Source: Bacteroidales bacterium
GTDB taxonomy: Bacteria; Bacteroidota; Bacteroidia; Bacteroidales; F082
NCBI GenBank assembly: GCA_021647205.1
Contig: JAKIVD010000001.1
Coordinates: 124,001-188,000, forward strand
DNA length: 64,000 nt
Direction: 5' to 3'
Under the pieces are notes generated by a model. The model saw nothing but the letters and a program-made list of their open reading frames with translations. It searched no databases and had not been told where the DNA came from. The translations under genes and the position numbers were made by a program. Below are positions 55,204 to 61,259 of this stretch, one piece after another; positions within the stretch are counted from its first letter, which is position 1, and every line of letters begins with the position of its first letter.

Positions 55204-55334
55204 TGCGAATCAAGGGTAGAGTTTAAGCCTTGTGAATTAGTCTGCTAACTTTTCCAAAGTTCGGAACTTTGGAAAAGTCAGAGCCCTATCTAATTGATTA
55301 CAAACAGCTTTACAAATCCAACCCTTGATTCGCA
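55204..55334. mobile_element. MITE-like element with 14-bp terminal inverted repeats
   Basis: TGCGAATCAAGGGT (55204-55217) and its exact reverse complement (55321-55334) bound a 131-bp segment. At its centre is a perfect 31-bp palindrome (55248-55278; ACTTTTCCAAAGTTC around one G), the third copy of the ACTTTTCCAAAG family. The halves between are diverged inverted copies. No ORF and no obvious target-site duplication. Confidence 0.6.
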
Positions 55335-55549
55335 TTACTACCCAACAATTATTTCATTTCCTTACCGTTGTTGTTTAGTAGTTTGTCTGCCATTAAATCT
55401 CTACAATTCTGCAACTTATAAAAGTCATATTCCATTACCGAAAACTTGTCATCCCTTCCCTGACACTTTCGCTGTTGATGGGCTCACCTACAATGTTTTC
55501 ATCAGGTACATTTTCGCTTAAAGGGGTTGGCTCAGCCTACATTTTATTT

Positions 55550-55696
55550 CGTTGTTTTTTCACTTACTCATTTACGAGGTCCGAAACAAAGAGGAGTACT
55601 ATTTTTACTACAAACCTGGGTCTGAGCAAACTTGCTTTGTGGTTGGCGACTCTCATCATCAGCCTGGCTATTGGTTTAATGCTGATGGTATTATGA
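55550..55696 (+). pseudogene. C-terminal remnant of an ABC-associated membrane protein
   Basis: One frame gives EVRNKEEYYFYY; a +1 frame then gives NLGLSKLALWLATLIISLAIGLMLMVL and stops in an ATGA overlap with the ABC ATPase start. Together these read as the end of a membrane protein, split by a frameshift near 55610. Relatives from memory end in the same way just before such an ATPase. No intact upstream part was found in 55335-55550. Confidence 0.5.
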
Positions 55697-56055
55697 ACGA
55701 GTTGCATGTTGATAGTGTCATTAAGAGTTACGGACGAACACAGATTCTTACCGATGTATTTATTTCCTGTAAGCCCGGCGAGGTGATTGGACTGCTTGGC
55801 AGGAATGGTACGGGCAAATCAACTTTGCTGAAAGAAGAAATCAAAAGCCTGATAACCGAACACAAAAATGAAAAAGCTTTCATCATCACCGACCACGATT
55901 ACCAGAACATCCTGGATGTATCAACAAGGATTATCTTATTACGTGATGGCGGGACAAAAGAAATAAAGAAGAAAGAAGAACTTGCCTATTGGGGGGATAT
56001 CTGCGCGAAACTGAATAATGCTTTAACAATTTGTTTTTTAACCTCTCTCTTTTGA
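55693..56055 (+). pseudogene. ABC transporter ATPase with internal deletion
   Basis: Starts as a normal ABC ATPase (MNELHVDSVIKSYGRTQIL, GEVIGLLGRNGTGKSTLLK = Walker A) but the next residues are EEIKSLITEHKNEKAFIITDHDY, the region around the H-loop. The Q-loop, LSGG signature and Walker B, roughly 100 residues, are missing, while the reading frame is kept. The C-terminus after YWGD also looks shifted. It cannot be a working ATPase. Remains of the coupled membrane partner lie directly upstream. Confidence 0.75.
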
Positions 56056-56077
56056 GAGTTGCAAAAAGCCCGCAGGT

Positions 56078-56956
56078 TTATTTGGATTCTTCTAAGCCTT
56101 CGTTTATTATCGAAATTGCATTATTTACAAGAATATAACCGCTGATATTTAAGCCTCCTTTGTAAAGAATCCTATTGTTTTTAATGATTACGAGAGTTGG
56201 GACTGCGTTGAAGTTAAATGCTTTTCCAATTTCAGCAGCCTGGTTTTGGGAAGTAAATAAATTAGGGAACGAATACCTCTTCGAATAAATATTTTCCCTG
56301 ACATCTTTTAAATCCTGATTTTTTAGTATCAGGTTGACAGCATAAATACCTACCCTTTCATCATCTGCAAAATAATTGTAAAGATTATCCAAATCAGGAA
56401 ATTTTTTGTAGCAAACCCTGCAAGAAGTTGTCCAGAAATCAAGAACAATTATTTTATGCTCTAATTCTGAAAGTTGTATAGTATCTTTAGATTCAGCTGT
56501 GAAAGAAACATGACTAAATGTAGTATTTACAGGCATCGTATTTCTGTCAAATACGTAAGCAAACCAGTTGGGCATGGCAAACAAACCGGTAAAGACAATC
56601 AGAGTTCCATAAAATAAACCAAGAAAGATTTTTCGCTTGCGCAAAATCTTTCTTGTCTTTAAAATAATTCCAAATCCAAAAGATATAACAGGAATTAAAG
56701 CAATAGGGTAAACATCAATCAGTCCTTCACTAAAGACTAAAATATCGTAGATTAAAATAAATGGCAGTATAATGATACTACAATATAAGGCTATACTATC
56801 ACCATTTCTTTTATCGAATAATAATCCCCCAATAAAAAATCCTAATCCAACTAATATAAATTGGTTTACCCAATTCAATGAACCTGACAAAAGAGATATT
56901 GCTGTAATGATTACTGAGATTATTAATGTTTTAACTACAGCTGTACTTCTTGTCAT
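56078..56956 (-). CDS. Membrane-anchored TlpA-like thiol-disulfide protein
   Basis: 292 residues. Four or five hydrophobic helices in about 10-130, then a redoxin domain with DFWTTSCRVCYKKFPDL (Cys179-x-x-Cys182) and a cis-Pro loop FNAVPTLVII. The domain should face the periplasm. It is the second gene after the fulvocin C-like precursor, same strand, 44 bases apart, so it may form or reduce the precursor's disulfides. Base composition here is more AT-rich than in flanking housekeeping genes. Confidence 0.85.
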   Translation of the reverse strand: MTRSTAVVKTLIISVIITAISLLSGSLNWVNQFILVGLGFFIGGLLFDKRNGDSIALYCSIIILPFILIYDILVFSEGLIDVYPIALIPVISFGFGIILKTRKILRKRKIFLGLFYGTLIVFTGLFAMPNWFAYVFDRNTMPVNTTFSHVSFTAESKDTIQLSELEHKIIVLDFWTTSCRVCYKKFPDLDNLYNYFADDERVGIYAVNLILKNQDLKDVRENIYSKRYSFPNLFTSQNQAAEIGKAFNFNAVPTLVIIKNNRILYKGGLNISGYILVNNAISIINEGLEESK

Positions 56957-57000
56957 TTGATATACTTTTGGGTTTATATTGATAATATTATGTGAATATA

Positions 57001-57735
57001 TTACTTCCCAGTACCGCCGCCGCCTGGGGCGCCTAACTCACATAGCCCATCGCATTCATAACTCCATAATGTACCACAGCCCAATGAGGTTCTATTACAG
57101 TTATAAGAATCTTCTACACATGCACCAGTACCACCGCCACCAAAATCGCACCAGTCAGAAGTTGTGCTACATTGACAAGCTCCACCTGATGGCGTATCTT
57201 TATAACTACCTTCTCCTTTATCATTAGATCGCTGGCTGCTAGCGTTTTTTAAGTTATCTATCGGAATATTATCTTTTCCTAACCGGACAACTATCGAAAA
57301 AGTAGTTCTTTCAATCCATCCTAATTCATTAATTGAGTACACAACCCAATTTATTAAATAATCATCTAGTTTTTCTGCGAAATCTTCATTTGCTATTTCT
57401 GCTTCATCAAACCAGGAAACTTTCATTGAATTAATAAGGTTTTCAAGATGCCTTTCCTCATTTGAACTTAGAGTAGAATTAGAAAGAACCCACTTAATTT
57501 TAGTTTGCCACATTTCATATCTTTTGGCAGGTGCCATAGCTCTAAAAATAGCTTTTTGATATTCCAAATCAAAACTTATTATTTCTTCATAGGGTATGTT
57601 AACAAGTTCATCCTCATTTTGTGTAACATATTTATTTATCTCATCATCACATGAATAAACTTTTTGGCCATCTTTTACACAAGATCCAAATATAAATAAA
57701 CTGATAATACTTACTAAAAAAATCTTTGTTTTCAT
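57001..57735 (-). CDS. Fulvocin C-related bacteriocin precursor, lipoprotein
   Basis: 244 residues. Lipobox FIFGSC (Cys19). An acidic helical region (about 30-165), then a Cys-rich C-terminus: eight cysteines (187, 189, 196, 206, 213, 220, 228, 232). CQCSTTSDWC has the C-x-C-x6-C spacing and STxSD core of fulvocin C, the 8-Cys antibacterial peptide of Myxococcus fulvus, and GCGTLWSYEC matches its GCGTxWxY segment. Gly-rich spacers (GGGGTG, APGGGGTG) flank the core. Whether it is a toxin, an immunity-linked decoy or a surface protein is unknown. Confidence 0.75.
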   Translation of the reverse strand: MKTKIFLVSIISLFIFGSCVKDGQKVYSCDDEINKYVTQNEDELVNIPYEEIISFDLEYQKAIFRAMAPAKRYEMWQTKIKWVLSNSTLSSNEERHLENLINSMKVSWFDEAEIANEDFAEKLDDYLINWVVYSINELGWIERTTFSIVVRLGKDNIPIDNLKNASSQRSNDKGEGSYKDTPSGGACQCSTTSDWCDFGGGGTGACVEDSYNCNRTSLGCGTLWSYECDGLCELGAPGGGGTGK

Positions 57736-58321
57736 TATTATTGTTTTTTAGAAATTAGTTCGTTTAACCACTTTGATATTAGAAAAGTTGTGGTTGAATA
57801 AAATTATTACAATCTTAAAAAGTTATCGGCTACTATTAATTGTTATTTACAATATTCATTTCAATATGCTGTAACGGAACAGCCGATACTATCCGAAACA
57901 GCCATCATTTAATGAATTTGTTTTTGCCTAAACGAAAAATACATTTCTTTTTCAGAAAAAGTAGATGACAGCTTATATTTTTAAAAGATACAGCTACAAA
58001 ACAATTATCGTGATTGCTAGTTAGAAAAAATATAAATCTTAGCCATGAAAATAAGCAACAATGCAATAGGGGGGAGGGGGGGGGTATTACCTGCTGATAA
58101 TCTGTCTTTTATGAGAAAGGATCTTTTCAAAAATGATGGGTTTTTAATTTGCTTGTTTTTATTCAGCGTTTTTTAAGGAATTCTTTTTCCCATGATGCAT
58201 TTAATTTTACTTACTGGAGACTAAACCTTAAAATAATTGCGAGGTGTAAACTTGAACTAATAAGGAAATGGATAACAGAAAAATTCTGCCAAAAGCCTTG
58301 ACATTAAATCCCAGATAAGCT
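57736..58321. other. AT-rich stretch upstream of the bacteriocin-like operon
   Basis: About 590 bases, strongly AT-rich, without a recognised gene. It contains a guanine run (six Gs, an A, nine Gs at 58069-58084) inside a possible 43-codon frame (58045-58176; listed separately). The low GC fits recently acquired DNA. Confidence 0.5.
58045..58176 (+). CDS. Doubtful 43-residue ORF containing a G-tract
   Basis: The ATG at 58045 opens 43 codons: MKISNNAIGGRGGVLPADNLSF, then a short polar part and a hydrophobic end (GFLICLFLFSVF). The nine-G run encodes part of GGRGG and would shift the frame if it slipped. No family and no clear promoter. Confidence 0.15.
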   Translation: MKISNNAIGGRGGVLPADNLSFMRKDLFKNDGFLICLFLFSVF

Positions 58322-58460
58322 TACCTTTGCCCCATCGGCTCAAAACCCATGCACCTGATTTTTGAACGTACACAACTTTCCCACCGCCCAGGCAGTTGCC
58401 TGTTCGAGTGCTGGATTTTCTGATACCTTTCCAATCTGGATTAAGTCTGTGACTTAATCC
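58322..58460 (+). repeat. LFECW element, copy A
   Basis: A TACCTTTG -7 box, 19 bases on an ATG with a 24-codon frame ending ...LFECWIF, then a hairpin GGATTAAGTC / GACTTAATCC at 58438-58460. The same order and spacing recur at 60005-60143. Confidence 0.55.
58349..58423 (+). CDS. LFECW micropeptide, copy A
   Basis: 24 residues: ends LSHRPGSCLFECWIF. In frame with copy B over the 14-base identity TTCGAGTGCTGGAT, and the ATG lies at the same distance from that core (54 vs 57 bases). The frame is kept despite much nucleotide divergence. No known family. Confidence 0.4.
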   Translation: MHLIFERTQLSHRPGSCLFECWIF

Positions 58461-58561
58461 CAGTAAAAGAGGTTTAAGATACTGTTTAATTGGCTTTTTT
58501 TAAGACAATTACCCCAGTTGATTTACGACAATTACCCTAATTTTTTGTGAATGTTTCACAA

Positions 58562-58569
58562 TAAATTTG
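58562..58569 (+). promoter_or_regulatory. -7 box of the frameshifted T9SS gene
   Basis: TAAATTTG, 28 bases before the ATG at 58598. Confidence 0.5.
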
Positions 58570-58597
58570 CAGGGATATAAACTAAACGCAATTTGTC

Positions 58598-59910
58598 ATG
58601 AAAAACTTTTACTGTTTCTTGTGGTAGTAACCGCCACAACCATTACGACTTACGCACAGGTATTCGATTCAATTGCAATCATTTCACCCGATTACGAAAT
58701 TGAAGACCTCACCTCAAAAGGGACCACCTTGTATGCTGCATTGGGCTTGGGTGGTGTTTGGTACAGCGATGATGAAGGGTATACTTGGACGCAGGCCTCA
58801 CCGCTTCCGGATGCCGGTTTTGGCCAGGAAGGGGCCTATTCAATTTTTGCGGCTTCGAATGGTGATTTGATCGTGGGTGGCAACCTGGTGTACAACAATG
58901 CCCCTTTAAGTGGTGTGGTTTTCCGCTCGTCGGATGATGGCGCAAGCTGGACAGCTGAGAATTTTGACGGGCTTGGCGGCTATGAAGAAAGTGGAAAAAT
59001 TGTCGAACTTTCCAATGGCGATTTGATGATGAAGGGTGGCCAGGGCAAGTTATTTATTTCTTCGCTCACCAATCCTGTTTGGACACAAACCAACGCACCG
59101 GGTGGTGATATTTTCGGTTTCGAACAAATCGACGATATCATTTTTGTGGTGAACAACCCGGCGGGCGGAACTGCCGGCACATGGACAACGACTGACCAGG
59201 GGCAAACTTGGTGGCCTTATGGCAGTAACGGAACACCGGTAGGGCTGGGGACCGTTACCATCGCGCCGGTTTTAAAAAGCGGAGATTATAAATTTATCGG
59301 AATTGGTGGTACGTATGACCCCAGGGGAATGTACCGCTCAGGTGTGAATGACACCCTTTGGGTTGAAAAAAAAACAATGGGATAAGTGAAACAGGTATTT
59401 ATCCTATTTGTATGGCTACTGACCATGTTACCAACTGGATGATTATGCAAAATCAGGCAGGAACCTGCATGTTTACAGAAACGGCGGATTATGGTGACAA
59501 TTGGACAACGGCCATACCAGGGTTGCCTAATTCTGGTGGTGCAAGTCCCTGTCCGGAAAAAATGATTGTCTTTGGAACCGATTTATACACCTATTTCTTA
59601 CCAAAGTATATACAGAAAAGAGGACGTGGCTGTACCCGTATCTGTTAATGAGCAGAGACTCGATGATAATTCTATTGTAATTTATCCAAACCCGGCGACC
59701 GATCAGCTAAATGTAAGATTTAACAATAGTATTGATGAAGGCAGTTGGGAGGTGCTGAATCTACAGGGACAAATTATTGCTCGTGGGCAGTTTTCTGCAG
59801 CACCAAACGCAAGCTTAACAATTGATTTGGAGAATATGGAAGCCGGATATTATTTGCTGAAAGTAAGCGCAGGAAACGAATCCCAAACACATAAGTTTGT
59901 GAAGAGATAA
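58598..59910 (+). pseudogene. T9SS-sorted BNR-like surface protein, broken by three frameshifts
   Basis: The ATG at 58598 is followed by five As and reaches a stop after eight codons. With six As it would read MKKLLLFLVVVTATTITTYAQ, a normal signal peptide, continuing into the open frame (to 59385) of BNR/photosystem-like repeats (VWYSDDEGYTWTQ, VFRSSDDGASWTA). That frame breaks at a nine-A run (59366-59374), where ten As would continue it, and again near 59603 (one A too many). The last frame ends in a T9SS domain (IVIYPNPATDQLNVRF ... SQTHKFVKR). Confidence 0.75.
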
Positions 59911-59943
59911 TTTTCAAATGGTTGATTGAATTGTTTATTGAAA

Positions 59944-59971
59944 GGTGGTCGAAAAATGGCCGCCTTTTTTT
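59944..59971 (+). terminator. Terminator after the broken T9SS gene
   Basis: GGTGGTC / GGCCGCC stem (with G-U pairs) followed by seven Ts, 33 bases past the stop. Confidence 0.75.
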
Positions 59972-60004
59972 GTGCCACGCTTGAAGAAATAAAATCTTTT
60001 ATCG

Positions 60005-60143
60005 TACTTTTGCAAAATAGTCCACGCAATCATGAATTCTTTTGCACGCCATATCCGGTTGACCCACACCCATTCGGGAAAAGGCCTCTTCGAGTGCTGG
60101 ATGTACTATGTGTAATTTTCCCGCTTAAATCTGCAGCTTAAGC
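60005..60143 (+). repeat. LFECW element, copy B
   Basis: TACTTTTG box, ATG 19 bases later, a 27-codon frame containing LFECW, and a GCTTAA / TTAAGC hairpin at 60123-60143. Same layout as copy A. Confidence 0.55.
60032..60115 (+). CDS. LFECW micropeptide, copy B
   Basis: 27 residues ending LTHTHSGKGLFECWMYYV. Aligns to copy A with one gap: L-S/T-H, a Gly, then LFECW and an aromatic or hydrophobic tail. Has a perfect -7 box upstream. Function unknown; may be a leader or a relic of a longer gene. Confidence 0.4.
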   Translation: MNSFARHIRLTHTHSGKGLFECWMYYV

Positions 60144-60194
60144 CAGCTTTTCACCCAAAGGATTTCCCACAATCTTAAATCAGCGGAGTTGCTG

Positions 60195-60292
60195 CATTTT
60201 CAAATTAGCACATTTTCAAATTGGCACATTTTCAAATTGGCACATTTTCAAATTAGCACATTTTCAAATTAGCACATTTTCAAATTTTCAAA
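60195..60292. repeat. Tandem array, 16-bp unit CATTTTCAAATTAGCA
   Basis: Five contiguous 16-bp units (60195-60274, AGCA or GGCA ends) plus a partial one, ending 10 bases before the TTG start of the activase gene. On the minus strand it reads TGCTAATTTGAAAATG with TTTG every 16 bases. Confidence 0.92.
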
Positions 60293-60301
60293 TTTACTTT
60301 C

Positions 60302-61096
60302 TTGAAAGGAATCATTTTCGATATCAAACATTACGCCATCCACGATGGCCCCGGCATCCGGCAAACCGTCTTTCTGAAAGGTTGCCCTTTGTCGTGCTGG
60401 TGGTGCCACAATCCCGAAAGCCGAAGCAGGGAAATCTTTTCTTATGAGAAGGAGGAAAGCATCGACGGGCGGAAGATCTGCCAGACTGAAACAGTAGGGC
60501 AATCTTATTCGGTTTCCGCATTGATGGCCGAGATTGGGAAAGACCGTATTTTCTTTGAGGAATCCGGCGGCGGCATTACTTTTTCGGGTGGGGAACCTTT
60601 GTTGCAATTTGACTTTCTGATGGAAGTTTTAAAAAAATGCCGTCAACAGGAAATCCACACCTGCGTGGATACCACCGGTTTTGTGGCAAAGGAAAAGATG
60701 AAAGCAACAGCTGAGTTGACCGATTTGTTTCTCTTCGACCTGAAACAAATGGACGATGAATTGCACAGGCAATACACCGGAGTGAGCAACCGCCTGATTT
60801 TGGAGAACCTGAAAATATTGGATGCGATGGGGAAAGAAATCTGGGTTCGTTATCCGCTCATCCCCGGATTCAATGACGATGAAAGCCAAGTTTTCAGGAT
60901 GCTGGATTTTTTAAGCCGCTTGCAGAAAAAACCTCCGGTACAATTGTTGCCCTACCATAAAATAGGGAAGCACAAATACACCCGTTTTGGGATTGATTAT
61001 AAAATGAAGGGAGTGGAAGAACCCTCCCAAAAACATATTGAAAAGACAAAAAAATATTTTGAAGATGCGGGCTTTGCCGTGAGGGTTGGGGGGTGA
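60302..61096 (+). CDS. Glycyl-radical enzyme activase (radical SAM)
   Basis: 264 residues from a TTG start; the family begins GIIFDIKHYAIHDGPGIRQTVFLKGCPLSCWWCHNP, which fixes it. The radical SAM cluster is Cys28, Cys32, Cys35 (CxxxCxxC), and GGGITFSGGEPLLQ near 90 binds AdoMet. Non-PFL activases usually have a ferredoxin-like insert with two more 4Fe-4S clusters after the first motif; here the insert is short and has only one Cys. It precedes the glycyl-radical enzyme gene and should install its radical at Gly762. Confidence 0.9.
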   Translation: MKGIIFDIKHYAIHDGPGIRQTVFLKGCPLSCWWCHNPESRSREIFSYEKEESIDGRKICQTETVGQSYSVSALMAEIGKDRIFFEESGGGITFSGGEPLLQFDFLMEVLKKCRQQEIHTCVDTTGFVAKEKMKATAELTDLFLFDLKQMDDELHRQYTGVSNRLILENLKILDAMGKEIWVRYPLIPGFNDDESQVFRMLDFLSRLQKKPPVQLLPYHKIGKHKYTRFGIDYKMKGVEEPSQKHIEKTKKYFEDAGFAVRVGG

Positions 61097-61111
61097 AACT
61101 CATTAGCCTGC

Positions 61112-61133
61112 TCCACGGGTTGAGACCCGTGGA
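61112..61133. repeat. Intergenic hairpin TCCACGGGTtgagACCCGTGGA
   Basis: A perfect 9-bp stem between the activase and the dehydratase genes. More short inverted pieces follow (CTGATG...CATCAG at about 61137-61157; CCCGGGCTTCAGTCCGGG at about 61225-61242), so the 163-base gap is largely structured. Confidence 0.6.
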
Positions 61134-61259
61134 AACTGATGCAAATCCCATCAGTTTCCAGGGCTTACAGTCTGGTAATAATTGCACCCGTATTCTGACT
61201 CAGTGAATAACCCGCATCAGTTGCCCCGGGCTTCAGTCCGGGAATAAAAAACAAAAACC

